Shown here one piece after another: positions 16,537-25,376 of a stretch of 41,675 bases of DNA; the first letter of the stretch is position 1; each line of letters starts with the position of its first letter. The notes beneath the pieces were generated by a model, which saw only the letters and a program-made list of their open reading frames with translations, searched no databases and was not told where the DNA came from. The stretch is from assembly GCA_944384215.1 (NCBI GenBank), contig CALWSN010000005.1, forward strand, positions 1-41,675. Reading direction: 5' to 3'. Made by a program: the position numbers and the translations under genes. This stretch comes from an uncultured Clostridia bacterium (GTDB taxonomy: Bacteria > Bacillota > Clostridia > Lachnospirales > CAG-274).

Positions 16537-16716
16537 ATGAGCATACCAAAAGACCCATATATGTTACTTAGTTTTATAAATACAAAACTTAGAGATGATT
16601 TTGATAGTTTAGATAGTTTTTGTGATAATTACAATGTGGATAAAAAAGAGATAGAAGAAAAGCTACAAAATGTAGGATATAAATATATATCTAGTGAAAA
16701 TCAATTTAAGGCTTAG
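16537..16716 (+). CDS. DUF4250 domain-containing protein
   Basis: A 59-residue protein beginning MSIPKDPYMLLSFINTKLRD, with a central LDSFCDNYNVDKKEIEEKL helix pair and a closing GYKY...NQF, which matches the DUF4250 family of small clostridial proteins with unknown function. The helix-turn-helix-like spacing of the second half suggests nucleic-acid or protein binding, but nothing is proven. TAAGGAGGT is a very strong ribosome site. Its stop codon lies within the ruvA ribosome site (AGGTG at 16715-16719), so it is translationally coupled to ruvA and probably serves as a leader cistron of the ruvAB operon. Confidence 0.85.
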   Translation: MSIPKDPYMLLSFINTKLRDDFDSLDSFCDNYNVDKKEIEEKLQNVGYKYISSENQFKA

Positions 16717-16724
16717 GTGTGAAA

Positions 16725-17321
16725 ATGATTAGTTTTATAAAAGGTAATATTGAAATATTAAAAGAAGGTTTAATTATAATAGAAAATAATGGTATAGGCT
16801 ATAAGGTAAATGTTTCTGAAAAATTATATACCTATTTATATAAAAATAGAGAAAATGTAAAATTATATACATTTATGAATGTTAAAGAGGGAGATATCTC
16901 TCTTTTTGGCTTTTTAACATTAGAAGAATTGCAGTTATTTGAAAGACTTATAACTGTATCTGGTGTAGGACCTAAAGGTGCAATAGCTCTATTAAATATT
17001 ATGAGCCCACAAGAAATTATATCTGCTATTATAACATCAGATATAAAGGCTTTATCTAGTGGACAAGGTATAGGTAAAAAGATAGCACAAAGAATAGCTT
17101 TAGAGCTTAAAGACAAGGTAGATATAATAGATGCTATAAATATAGAACCACAAGTAGCACAAGATATAGAGCAAGATGATAATACAAGAGAAACTTTAGA
17201 AGCTTTAGTAGCTCTTGGTTTTACAAAACAAGAAATATTAAAGGCTATTAATAATATAGAAGATAAAAATATACCAGTAGATAAAATGATAAGCCTATGT
17301 CTTAAAAAATTATCTAAATAG
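16725..17321 (+). CDS. ruvA: Holliday junction branch-migration protein RuvA
   Basis: RuvA binds four-way DNA junctions and loads the RuvB motor. The 198 residues have the OB-fold N-terminus starting MISFIKGNIE, the two helix-hairpin-helix motifs in the middle (ISGVGPKGA-like VSGVGPKGAIALL near 76 and SGQGIGKKIAQRI near 110), and the C-terminal RuvB-binding three-helix domain ETLEALVALGFTKQEILKAI near 150-169. I chose the ATG at 16725, which follows AGGTG by five bases and gives the conserved MI start, over the GTG at 16719 inside that site. ruvB follows after three bases. Confidence 0.96.
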   Translation: MISFIKGNIEILKEGLIIIENNGIGYKVNVSEKLYTYLYKNRENVKLYTFMNVKEGDISLFGFLTLEELQLFERLITVSGVGPKGAIALLNIMSPQEIISAIITSDIKALSSGQGIGKKIAQRIALELKDKVDIIDAINIEPQVAQDIEQDDNTRETLEALVALGFTKQEILKAINNIEDKNIPVDKMISLCLKKLSK

Positions 17322-17324
17322 GAG

Positions 17325-18329
17325 ATGATTAACATAAAAGATAGGATAATAACATCAGACTTTAAACAAGAAGATGCCTTAATAGAAACAAAGCTACGCC
17401 CACAAAGCATAGATACATATATAGGACAACAAAAAGTAAAAGAAACTTTAAAAGTTTACATAGAGGCAGCAAAGATGAGAAACGAGCCTTTAGACCACGT
17501 ATTATTATATGGTCCTCCTGGGCTTGGTAAAACTACACTATCAAATATTATAGCTAATGAAATGGGCGTTAATATAAAAACAACATCAGGACCTGCAATA
17601 GAGCGAGCAGGTGATATGGCGGCTATATTAAACTCTTTAAACGAAGGAGATATTCTCTTTATAGATGAAATACATAGGCTTAATAGAACAATAGAAGAAG
17701 TTTTATATCCTGCTATGGAAGATTTTTCTCTTGATATAATGATAGGTAAAGGGCCTAGCAGTAAAAGTATAAGAGTAGATTTGCCTAAATTTACTCTTAT
17801 AGGTGCTACAACAAGAATAGGTTTACTTACAAACCCTTTAAGAGATAGATTTGGCGTTATAAGCCGTTTAGAAATGTATAATCCTGATGAGCTAAAGCAT
17901 ATAATAAAACGTTCGGCAAATGTTTTCGAAGTAGATATAGAAGATGAAGGGGCTTTAGAGATTGCAAGGCGTTCTCGTGGTACACCAAGAATAGCTAACA
18001 GGCTATTAAAAAGAGTTAGAGATTTTGCACAAGTTAGATATGACGGTAACATAACAAAAACTGTTGCAGATGAAACTCTTAACCTTTTAGATGTAGATAA
18101 GCTAGGCCTTGACCCTATTGACCAAAAAATATTAAAAACTATTATAGAAAAATTTTCTGGAGGGCCTGTTGGGATTGATAATCTTGCTGTATCTATTGGT
18201 GAAGAAAGCGACACAATAGAAGAAGTTTATGAGCCTTATCTTATACAATTAGGGTTTATTAAAAGAACGCCAAGAGGTAGAGAAATAACTAATATAGGCT
18301 ATAAGCATTTTGGAATAGATATTGATTAA
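17325..18329 (+). CDS. ruvB: Holliday junction branch-migration ATPase RuvB
   Basis: RuvB is the AAA+ ring motor that drives branch migration with RuvA. In 334 residues it carries [12 protein letters not shown], Walker [10 protein letters not shown] (about 64-72), Walker [10 protein letters not shown] near 111, sensor GATTRIG near 163, the arginine finger region LRDRFG near 175 and the C-terminal winged helix with [10 protein letters not shown] and TPRGREIT. The start is uncertain: the ATG at 17325 has only TAGG two bases before it, while a near-perfect ribosome site AGGAGATGATT (17320-17330) lies over it and points to the AUA codon at 17334. Translational coupling to ruvA at the ATG is the simpler reading. 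Confidence 0.95.
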   Translation: MINIKDRIITSDFKQEDALIETKLRPQSIDTYIGQQKVKETLKVYIEAAKMRNEPLDHVLLYGPPGLGKTTLSNIIANEMGVNIKTTSGPAIERAGDMAAILNSLNEGDILFIDEIHRLNRTIEEVLYPAMEDFSLDIMIGKGPSSKSIRVDLPKFTLIGATTRIGLLTNPLRDRFGVISRLEMYNPDELKHIIKRSANVFEVDIEDEGALEIARRSRGTPRIANRLLKRVRDFAQVRYDGNITKTVADETLNLLDVDKLGLDPIDQKILKTIIEKFSGGPVGIDNLAVSIGEESDTIEEVYEPYLIQLGFIKRTPRGREITNIGYKHFGIDID

Positions 18330-18366
18330 GTATTAAATTGTAAAAATAAAGTAACGTTTTGTTTTA

Positions 18367-18407
18367 ATATTATAATACTTTAAAAAAGAATATTCGTATT
18401 ATAATAT
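18367..18407. promoter_or_regulatory. 12-bp inverted repeat over the putative promoter of the efflux operon
   Basis: TAATTATAATAC-type arms: bases 18367-18378 are the exact reverse complement of 18396-18407, with 17 bases between them. The right arm contains TATAAT (18400-18405), a good -10 box 28 bases before the first gene. The symmetry suggests a repressor or activator operator, though AT-rich sequence makes chance repeats more likely. Confidence 0.5.
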
Positions 18408-18432
18408 AATAAAACATTAGGAGGATAATACT

Positions 18433-19821
18433 ATGAAAAAGAAAATAGCAATAATAATAGCAGGGGTTGTAATATTAGGTGGTGCAGGTATTGGTGTTGT
18501 TACAGCAATGAACAAGCCTAAACAAGAAAATATGTTAGTAACAGCAGAAGTGGATAAAGTTACAACACAAACAATGGTAACAACAATAGAAGCTAAAGGG
18601 ACAGTTGCTTTTAGAGATAAAGTATCTGTATATGCTAAAAATACAGGAAAAGTAAGTAATAGGCCTATAAAAGAAGGAGATAGCGTAAACCAAGGTGATG
18701 TATTGGTAAACTATGACAAATCGGCATTAGAAACATTACAAAGACAGTTAGAAGATGCTAAACTTTCTTTAAAATCTGCCAATTTAGCATTAGAAGGGCT
18801 TATGTTGCCAACAGATGATAGCCAAATAAAACAATTAGAGGCACAAATTAGCCAAACAGAAAAAACTATACTTGATTTAGAAAATAACCTTACACAGTTA
18901 GATACAGATATATCTAAAGCTCAAACAGACCTAGATGGAGCAAATATATTATATTCTCAAGGGGCTATTTCAAAAACAGAATATGATGGTTTTGAAACAA
19001 AACTTACTAATTTAGAAAACCAAAAAATAAGTGCACAAAATAGTTTGGATAGTACAAAAAAACAACTAGAAGCTAATAAATCTCAATATGAAAGTGCTAA
19101 AAACAAAAACCAAGACCCTAATACAAAAAACAAAATAGATAGCCAAAAAGTTATGGTGCAACAAGCACAACTTAGAGTAAACCAACTTACTGAAGATATA
19201 AATGATTTTGAAACAGCTACATTATCGCCAATAACAGGTACTTTAATAAAACTTCACGTAACAGATGGAGAAGCTGTAACAGAAGGTAAAATGGTAGCAG
19301 AGGTAGGTAACTTAAACGACCTTGTTATAGAAACTTACATACCAGAATATGATATGGATGGTTTAGCAGTTGGACAAGAGGTGCTTATAGAAAGTGATAC
19401 AACAGAAGAACAACTTAAAGGGCAGGTAACAAAAATATACCCAGTGGCAGAGCTTAGCAAAGATAATAAAAATGTTGTAAAGGTAGAAGTATCTATACCA
19501 GCAAATTCGCCTTTAAAAGCAGGATATTCTGCAGATTTAACTATTACAACAAAAGTAGATGAAAATGCTTTAGTTATACCTATTATGTCTTATATGAGCG
19601 AAAAAGTAGATGGCAAAAGCTCAGAATATGTTTTTGTTGTTAAAGAAGATGGTACCCTTGAAAAAAGAAATATAAAAATAAAAACAATTAAAAATTCTCT
19701 TGCTTCAGTAGAAGGCCTTAATGAAGGAGAAAAAGTTGTATCTACTCCAACAGAGGATATGATAGACGGTATGAAAATTAACCCACTAGATAAATCACAA
19801 CAACAAGCCCCTGTTAAGTAA
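18433..19821 (+). CDS. Efflux membrane fusion protein, MacA/HlyD family
   Basis: The extracytoplasmic adaptor of a MacAB-like ABC exporter. The 462 residues start with a basic end and one membrane anchor (KKKIAIIIAGVVILGGAGIGVV, residues 2-23), then the first lipoyl half (about 45-95), a long coiled-coil hairpin (about 95-245) rich in Q/K/E, the second lipoyl half TATLSPITGTLIKLHV near 255-275, and a beta-barrel plus membrane-proximal domain to the end. AGGAGGATAAT supplies the start. It is followed after 12 bases by the ATPase gene. In Gram-positive cells such adaptors pair with peptide or drug exporters; the substrate is unknown. Confidence 0.93.
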   Translation: MKKKIAIIIAGVVILGGAGIGVVTAMNKPKQENMLVTAEVDKVTTQTMVTTIEAKGTVAFRDKVSVYAKNTGKVSNRPIKEGDSVNQGDVLVNYDKSALETLQRQLEDAKLSLKSANLALEGLMLPTDDSQIKQLEAQISQTEKTILDLENNLTQLDTDISKAQTDLDGANILYSQGAISKTEYDGFETKLTNLENQKISAQNSLDSTKKQLEANKSQYESAKNKNQDPNTKNKIDSQKVMVQQAQLRVNQLTEDINDFETATLSPITGTLIKLHVTDGEAVTEGKMVAEVGNLNDLVIETYIPEYDMDGLAVGQEVLIESDTTEEQLKGQVTKIYPVAELSKDNKNVVKVEVSIPANSPLKAGYSADLTITTKVDENALVIPIMSYMSEKVDGKSSEYVFVVKEDGTLEKRNIKIKTIKNSLASVEGLNEGEKVVSTPTEDMIDGMKINPLDKSQQQAPVK

Positions 19822-19833
19822 GGAGGTGCTAAT

Positions 19834-20541
19834 ATGAGTATAATTGAGATAAAAGATGTAAAGAAAGTTTATAAAAATGGTAAGATAGAGGTAGAAGCAT
19901 TAAAAGGTATAAACTTTAGTGTGTCTAAAGGTGAATTTGTTTCTATAATGGGTTCATCTGGTTGTGGTAAATCTACAATGATGAATATTTTAGGCTGTTT
20001 AGACACATTATCTTCAGGACAGTACATATTAGATGGTGAAGATGTTAGTAAAATATCTGGTAAAAAACTTGCTTTTGTTAGAAATAAAAAGATAGGCTTT
20101 GTTTTTCAATCTTTTAACCTTTTACCAAAACTTTCTGCCTTACAAAATGTAGAGCTACCTATGGTTTATGCTGGCATAGGTAAAGAAGAAAGAAGAAAAA
20201 AAGCACTACATTCTTTAGATATAGTAGGGCTTTTAGGCAGAGAGCACCACAAGCCTAACGAAATGTCTGGTGGGCAAAGACAAAGAGTGGCAATAGCTAG
20301 AAGCCTTGTAAACGACCCAGCTATAATACTTGCAGACGAACCAACAGGTAACCTAGACTCTAAATCTACTTTTGAGATTATAGAAATATTTCAAAAGCTT
20401 AATAACAACGGTGTAACAATAGTTATGGTTACTCACGAACCAGATGTTGCCGAATATACAAAAAGAATAATACGCTTTAAAGATGGAGTGGTTTTAGAAG
20501 ACTATATAAATGAACACCAAAAGATTGTAGGTGAAGATTAA
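19834..20541 (+). CDS. ABC transporter ATP-binding protein, MacB/LolD type
   Basis: The 235-residue ATPase that powers the MacB-like permeases. It shows Walker [11 protein letters not shown] (about 40-49), the Q-loop FQSFNLLP, the ABC signature [12 protein letters not shown] near 142, Walker [15 protein letters not shown] near 161 and the H-loop VTHEP near 197. The DEPTGNLDS stretch and [11 protein letters not shown] are characteristic of the MacB/LolD/FtsE subfamily. AAGGAGGT gives the ribosome site. Its TAA shares a base with the ATG of the first permease gene, indicating translational coupling and equal stoichiometry. Confidence 0.95.
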   Translation: MSIIEIKDVKKVYKNGKIEVEALKGINFSVSKGEFVSIMGSSGCGKSTMMNILGCLDTLSSGQYILDGEDVSKISGKKLAFVRNKKIGFVFQSFNLLPKLSALQNVELPMVYAGIGKEERRKKALHSLDIVGLLGREHHKPNEMSGGQRQRVAIARSLVNDPAIILADEPTGNLDSKSTFEIIEIFQKLNNNGVTIVMVTHEPDVAEYTKRIIRFKDGVVLEDYINEHQKIVGED

Positions 20542-21749
20542 TGAACATTATAGAAAATTTTAAATCTGCAATATTTAATATTTTTTCTAGTAAAATGAGA
20601 ACTTTTCTTACAACCCTTGGGATAATTATAGGTATAACAGCAGTTATTATGATAACTGCCATAGGTAAAGGCTTTCAAGAAGATATGAAAAAACAATTTA
20701 GCAATGTTAATAATGGGGTTGCTAGCTTTTATACAACTAGTTTAGCTAAAGAAACAGATAAATTTGATAAAAAAGATTTAGAAAGCTTAAGAGAGCTAGA
20801 TATGGTATTATATGCTATACCAGAATATGGCTCTAATGTTACCGTAGATTTAAGAGACCCATCTCAATTTAAAAGCTCTAATCTACAAGGCACAGATGAA
20901 GACCAAGTGGGATTTTCTAATTTAAAAATGAAATATGGCAGATTTATAAATGATAAAGATGCTCAGGCAAAATCTAAAGTATGTGTTATAGATAATAAAT
21001 TTGCTAAAATATTATTTGGTAGAGAAGATGCCGTAGGTGAAACTATAACTGCAAAAACTGTAACTGGACAAGAAAAAACAATAGAGCTAGAAATTGTAGG
21101 GGTGTATGAAATAGATTATGATGTTACACCACAAATATATTTGCCAGTAGAAACTTTAAAAGAGGCTTTGGCAGATGATAAAGATACATTTAATGGAATA
21201 TCAGTAAAGCTTAAAGACACTAAAAACTTTAATGAAACACAAAGAGTAATTATAAAAACTATAAATGCAAACCATAACAATAATGAAGATGTATATAGCT
21301 ACAATGCTACTTTTGATATGGTAAATTCTTCTTTAGCCGCATTACAAATATTCACTGTTTTTGTAGGTATTGTAGCTAGTATATCTCTTCTTGTAGGTGG
21401 TGTTGGGGTTATGAACATAATGCTTGTAACAGTTACAGAAAGAACAAAAGAAATAGGCATAAGAAAGTCTTTAGGTGCTACTAATGGCAATATAAGAATG
21501 CAATTTTTAATAGAGGCTATAACTGTTTCTTTACTAGGTGGTGTTATGGGTATAACATTTGGATATTTAGGCAGTTTTATAGTTGGTTTAGTTATAAAAA
21601 TATTAGGTTTTACAATAGTACCTTCTGTTTCTTTACCAGTTGTTATAGGTGCTGCTATAATATCTACTATTATAGGTGTAGTATTTGGTGTTTATCCTGC
21701 TAGTAAGGCAGCTAAATTAGACCCAATAGAAGCACTTAGATATGAATAA
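20541..21749 (+). CDS. MacB/FtsX-family ABC permease 1
   Basis: A 402-residue permease with the MacB layout: an N-terminal membrane span (about 17-40, SKMRTFLTTLGIIIGITAVI), a large extracytoplasmic MacB_PCD domain (about 45-260) and three C-terminal spans, including GGVGVMNIMLVTVTERTKEIG near 286-306 and the closing VFGVYPASKAAKLDPIEALRYE. The start shares a base with the ATPase stop. It is paralogous to the next gene over its whole length, so the two probably form a heterodimer served by one ATPase and one fusion protein. Confidence 0.93.
   Translation: MNIIENFKSAIFNIFSSKMRTFLTTLGIIIGITAVIMITAIGKGFQEDMKKQFSNVNNGVASFYTTSLAKETDKFDKKDLESLRELDMVLYAIPEYGSNVTVDLRDPSQFKSSNLQGTDEDQVGFSNLKMKYGRFINDKDAQAKSKVCVIDNKFAKILFGREDAVGETITAKTVTGQEKTIELEIVGVYEIDYDVTPQIYLPVETLKEALADDKDTFNGISVKLKDTKNFNETQRVIIKTINANHNNNEDVYSYNATFDMVNSSLAALQIFTVFVGIVASISLLVGGVGVMNIMLVTVTERTKEIGIRKSLGATNGNIRMQFLIEAITVSLLGGVMGITFGYLGSFIVGLVIKILGFTIVPSVSLPVVIGAAIISTIIGVVFGVYPASKAAKLDPIEALRYE
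21678..21749 (+). repeat. Near-identical 3' end repeated in both permease genes
   Basis: These 72 bases match 22921-22992 at all but about six positions, coding for the same VFGVYPA-KAAKLDPIEALRYE tail. A second block around GTTATGAA-ATAATGCTTGTAACAG is also nearly identical. The pair could recombine and delete one permease. Confidence 0.8.
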
Positions 21750-21762
21750 GGAGCGTGATATT

Positions 21763-22992
21763 ATGAGTATTTTTGAAAACATAGCTGCTGCTATATCTAG
21801 TGTTTTTTCTAATAAAATGAGAACCTTTCTTACTATGTTAGGCATTATAATAGGTGTTTCATCTGTTATAACTATAACTGCTATTGGTAAAGGGTTTGAA
21901 AAAAGTATATCTAGTGCTTTTGAAATTTTAAATTCTAAAGCTATGCAGGTTATAGTTAACTGGGGAGCAGACTTAACATCTAAAGATAAAATATTTATTG
22001 ATGATGTAGAAAAAATAAAGGAACACCCTAATGTTAAATATGCTTCTGGTTATCTTAATTTTAATGCTACTGTAGAACTTAAAAATCCTAATGAGAAAGG
22101 TAAAGTATCAGCATTTGGCTCTCATACAGAATTTGCTAAAATGCAACAAAACTTTTTTCAATTAAAATATGGTAGGCTTTTTACAGAACAAGAAAACAAC
22201 ATAAATGCTAAAGTATGTATTATAGATGAAAAGCTAGCTATGGATATATTTGGTAGAAGAGATGTTGTAGATGAAGAAATAAATGTAACTATTGATGGTA
22301 AAGAGTATCAATTTAAAGTAGTAGGTGTTACAGACGGGAAAAATGCTGACCTTATGGGGCATACAATGCCTATCCCTATTAATACTGCCCTTGATATAAT
22401 GGACACAGAAGAACTTAATATGCTTTATGTAGAGGCAGAAGATACTACTAATTTAAAAAGAACTCAAAATGAAATTATAAGAATATTATCTGCTACACAT
22501 AACACAACAGATGACAAATATTTAGCTATGTCTAATATGGAGGCAGTTGATATGATAAATAAAGTTATAAAAATGTTTACATTATTTATAAGCTTTGTAG
22601 CAGGTATTTCATTATTTGTAGGTGGTATAGGCGTTATGAATATAATGCTTGTAACAGTAACAGAAAGAACAAGAGAAATAGGTATAAGAAAATCTTTAGG
22701 AGCTACCGATAGCAATATAAAAACACAGTTTTTAATAGAATCTATGTTTATATGTGCTTTAGGTGGTATTATTGGTATAATAATAGGATATGGAGTTGCT
22801 ATAACTTTAGGTGGTGTCCTTAACTCATTTTTTCAACAAAATACAGGTATGGAAATGCACCCACCAGTATTATCTATAGCAGTAGCAATAGGTTCTGTGC
22901 TTGTATCTACAATAGTAGGGGTAGTATTTGGTGTTTATCCAGCAGGTAAAGCTGCTAAATTAGACCCAATAGAAGCTCTTAGATATGAATAA
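21763..22992 (+). CDS. MacB/FtsX-family ABC permease 2
   Basis: A 409-residue paralogue of the preceding permease with the same order of domains: a first span in NKMRTFLTMLGIIIGVSSVI, an extracytoplasmic domain that is much more diverged than the spans, then GGIGVMNIMLVTVTERTREIG and the end AKLDPIEALRYE. I place the start at the ATG at 21763, preceded by AAGGAGCGTGAT; the earlier in-frame ATG at 21742 would put this site inside the gene and overlap the previous stop. The diverged outer domains and conserved spans suggest that the two subunits kept their coupling interface while specialising for substrate or adaptor contact. Confidence 0.93.
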   Translation: MSIFENIAAAISSVFSNKMRTFLTMLGIIIGVSSVITITAIGKGFEKSISSAFEILNSKAMQVIVNWGADLTSKDKIFIDDVEKIKEHPNVKYASGYLNFNATVELKNPNEKGKVSAFGSHTEFAKMQQNFFQLKYGRLFTEQENNINAKVCIIDEKLAMDIFGRRDVVDEEINVTIDGKEYQFKVVGVTDGKNADLMGHTMPIPINTALDIMDTEELNMLYVEAEDTTNLKRTQNEIIRILSATHNTTDDKYLAMSNMEAVDMINKVIKMFTLFISFVAGISLFVGGIGVMNIMLVTVTERTREIGIRKSLGATDSNIKTQFLIESMFICALGGIIGIIIGYGVAITLGGVLNSFFQQNTGMEMHPPVLSIAVAIGSVLVSTIVGVVFGVYPAGKAAKLDPIEALRYE

Positions 22993-23039
22993 TAATCTAG
23001 ATGTTTTATATATGCAAACATTTAATATAAGGAGAATAT

Positions 23040-23618
23040 ATGCAATATTTAAAAAATTTAAAATACAATTCACCAGTCATACTAACTTTTACAATAATAT
23101 GTCTTATAGTTTTAGCTTTAGGAACTATAACAGGTGGATATACTACTACAAAGTTATTTTGTGTTTATCGTTCAAGCCTTGCAGACCCTCTATCTTATGT
23201 AAGAGTTTTTACACATATATTAGGACACTCTAACTTTCAACATTTTTTTAATAATTTTTTAATAATACTTATAGTAGGACCTATGCTTGAAGAAAAATAT
23301 GGCTCTAAAATGTTATTAGCTCTTATTGTTATAACGGCTTTTATAACAGGCATTATTCAGGTTATTATATCAGATAACGCTCTTTTAGGAGCTAGTGGCA
23401 TAGCTTTTATGCTTATTATTTTAACATCTTTTACTAATGTAGAAGATGGCAAAATACCTATAACTATGATACTTATTGCTACTATGTATCTTGGTAAAGA
23501 AATATATTATGGAATAGTTTATAGTGATAATATATCTCAAATAACTCACATTGTAGGTGGTATCTGCGGCATAATAATTGGTATGTTTATATCTAAATAT
23601 TACAAAAGGAGAAATTAA
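23040..23618 (+). CDS. Rhomboid-family intramembrane serine protease
   Basis: A 192-residue six-span membrane protein of the rhomboid family, which cleaves transmembrane helices of substrates. The catalytic pair is visible as Ser119 in LGASG and His170 in THIVGG, together with the oxyanion-site HxxxN motif (His68-Asn72) on the second span after a short L1 loop. It has no extra cytosolic domain. AAGGAGA precedes the ATG. It follows the efflux operon by 47 bases and may be co-transcribed with it; whether it acts on that exporter is unknown. Confidence 0.88.
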   Translation: MQYLKNLKYNSPVILTFTIICLIVLALGTITGGYTTTKLFCVYRSSLADPLSYVRVFTHILGHSNFQHFFNNFLIILIVGPMLEEKYGSKMLLALIVITAFITGIIQVIISDNALLGASGIAFMLIILTSFTNVEDGKIPITMILIATMYLGKEIYYGIVYSDNISQITHIVGGICGIIIGMFISKYYKRRN

Positions 23619-23619
23619 T

Positions 23620-23892
23620 ATGATAAAACTTGATATTGAAGAATTTATATTTGAAGTAAAAGATGAAATATTAAGCTATGAAGAACTAGGCGAAGAATAT
23701 GCAGACAGATGGGAACAAGGTTTTTTAGCTTGGCTTAAAGATGAAAAAATTAAAAAGAAAAATATAAAAAAAGAAAAGGAAAACACTTATTATTTAATAG
23801 ATGATGAAAGCGAAATTTTTGATATTGCAGATGAATATTATTATGCAGTAGATGCTAATAAAATAGATGAATATTGGAAAAAATTTCAATAG
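23620..23892 (+). CDS. Small acidic protein of unknown function
   Basis: A 90-residue protein starting MIKLDIEEFIFEVKDEILS after AAAGGAGA, with the next gene-free stretch behind it. It is strongly charged, with a lysine-rich middle (KDEKIKKKNIKKEKEN, about 40-55) between two acidic, aromatic parts that end in DEYYYAVDANKIDEYWKKFQ. There is no membrane span or Cys. I do not recognise a family. It begins one base after the rhomboid stop, so the two are probably co-translated. Confidence 0.7.
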   Translation: MIKLDIEEFIFEVKDEILSYEELGEEYADRWEQGFLAWLKDEKIKKKNIKKEKENTYYLIDDESEIFDIADEYYYAVDANKIDEYWKKFQ

Positions 23893-23906
23893 TTTATAAA
23901 ACTTAT

Positions 23907-23966
23907 ATATTATAATTTTCAAGTATGTATTAAAAAATATGATTAAATGCTTGAAAATTATAATAT
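23907..23966. repeat. Long AT-rich hairpin before rsmB
   Basis: Bases 23907-23923 and 23950-23966 are exact complements over 17 positions (core TATAATTTTCAAG/CTTGAAAATTATA), with three more weak pairs inside and a loop of about 20. It is followed by ATATTTTAATATAAAA rather than a clean T-run. It may end the efflux-rhomboid transcript. Confidence 0.6.
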
Positions 23967-24033
23967 TTTAATATAAAATTATAATGTTATATTTTGTATA
24001 AATATAGCTAAAAACAAGATTTTAGGTGAAAAA

Positions 24034-25365
24034 ATGAATGCTAGAGAAATTGCAGTTTATGCACTTATAGATATATTAGAACAACAATTATATAATAATT
24101 TAACACTTAAAAAAATTTTTAATGAAAATAAAGAAATAACAGTGCAAGATAGAGCCTTTATAACTGAGCTTGTAAACGGTACTCTTAGAAATATTATTTA
24201 TATAGATTATGTAATAAACAGTTTTTCTAATACCAAAACTAAAAAAATGAAACCGCTTATATTAAATATACTTAGAATATCTGTTTATCAAATAATGTTT
24301 ATGGATAAAATACCTGTTTCTGCTGTATGTAATGAAGCAGTAAAATTTACTAAAAAGAAAAAATTTAATGGTCTTAGTGGGTTTGTAAACGGTGTTTTAA
24401 GAAATATAGCTAGAAATATAGATAATATACAATTGCCAGATGAACAAAAAGAACCTATAAAATTTTTGGCTACAAAGTTTTCTTATAACGAATGGACTAT
24501 TAATAAATGGATAAAACAATTTGGATATGATAAAACAAAAAATATATGTGAGGCTAATATATTATCGCCTAAAGTGTCTATATGTGTAAATACTAATAAA
24601 ATAGATAAAAATACATTAAAAGATATGCTAACAAAAGAAGGTATGTTAGTAGAAGACGGAGTTATATCAAATAACAGCCTATATATAACAAAAACTAAAA
24701 ATATAGCAGATAGCAAGGCTTTTAAAAATGGATATTTTCATATTATGGACGAAAGCTCTATGCTTTTAGTAGAAACATTAGACCCTAAAGAAAATGAAAC
24801 TATAATAGATATATGCTCTGCTCCTGGTGGAAAATCTTTTTATTGTTCTTACCTTATGAAAAATAAAGGACAAATTTTTTCAAGAGATATACACCCACAT
24901 AAAATAGAGCTTATGCAAGATACTATAAAAAGATTATATATAAAAAACATAAAACTAGAGCTAAAAGATGGTACAAAATTTTATGAAAAAGACCAAGAAA
25001 TAGCAGATAGATTAATAATAGATGCACCTTGCTCTGGTTTTGGTATAGTTAGAAAAAAACCAGATATAAAATATTCAAAAACAGAAGATGATATAAAAGA
25101 ACTTGTTAATATACAACGAGAAATTTTAAAAGCATCTTATAAATATGTAAAAAAAGGTGGAATACTTTTATATAGTACCTGTACTTTATTTGAAGAAGAA
25201 AATATAGAAAATGTAAAATGGTTTTGTGAAAATTATGGATTTGAGCTTTGCAATATAAACACTTCTTTAAATATAGAAAACAAAGAAAAAGGTTATATAA
25301 CAATTTTACCTAATATGTTTAACACAGATGGATTTTTTATTGCAAAGTTAAAAAGAGTAAATTAG
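24034..25365 (+). CDS. rsmB: 16S rRNA (cytosine-967-C5) methyltransferase RsmB
   Basis: RsmB methylates C967 of 16S rRNA. The 443 residues contain an N-terminal NusB-like helical domain (about 1-135) and a C-terminal SAM methyltransferase domain with ICSAPGGKSF near 262-271, the DAPCSGFGIVRKKPDI motif IV near 330 with its Cys, and the catalytic motif VI YSTCTLFEEEN near 380. The start follows AGGTGA. The gene begins the block rsmB-rlmN-phosphatase-kinase, a standard Firmicute order in which fmt, def and priA would often precede; those are absent here. Confidence 0.94.
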   Translation: MNAREIAVYALIDILEQQLYNNLTLKKIFNENKEITVQDRAFITELVNGTLRNIIYIDYVINSFSNTKTKKMKPLILNILRISVYQIMFMDKIPVSAVCNEAVKFTKKKKFNGLSGFVNGVLRNIARNIDNIQLPDEQKEPIKFLATKFSYNEWTINKWIKQFGYDKTKNICEANILSPKVSICVNTNKIDKNTLKDMLTKEGMLVEDGVISNNSLYITKTKNIADSKAFKNGYFHIMDESSMLLVETLDPKENETIIDICSAPGGKSFYCSYLMKNKGQIFSRDIHPHKIELMQDTIKRLYIKNIKLELKDGTKFYEKDQEIADRLIIDAPCSGFGIVRKKPDIKYSKTEDDIKELVNIQREILKASYKYVKKGGILLYSTCTLFEEENIENVKWFCENYGFELCNINTSLNIENKEKGYITILPNMFNTDGFFIAKLKRVN

Positions 25366-25376
25366 AAAGGTAATTT

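Noticed and set aside
22985..23233. Overlapping 82-residue frame beginning at the end of permease 2
   Set aside because: It lies out of frame over the rhomboid gene, which has its own ribosome site and catalytic motifs.
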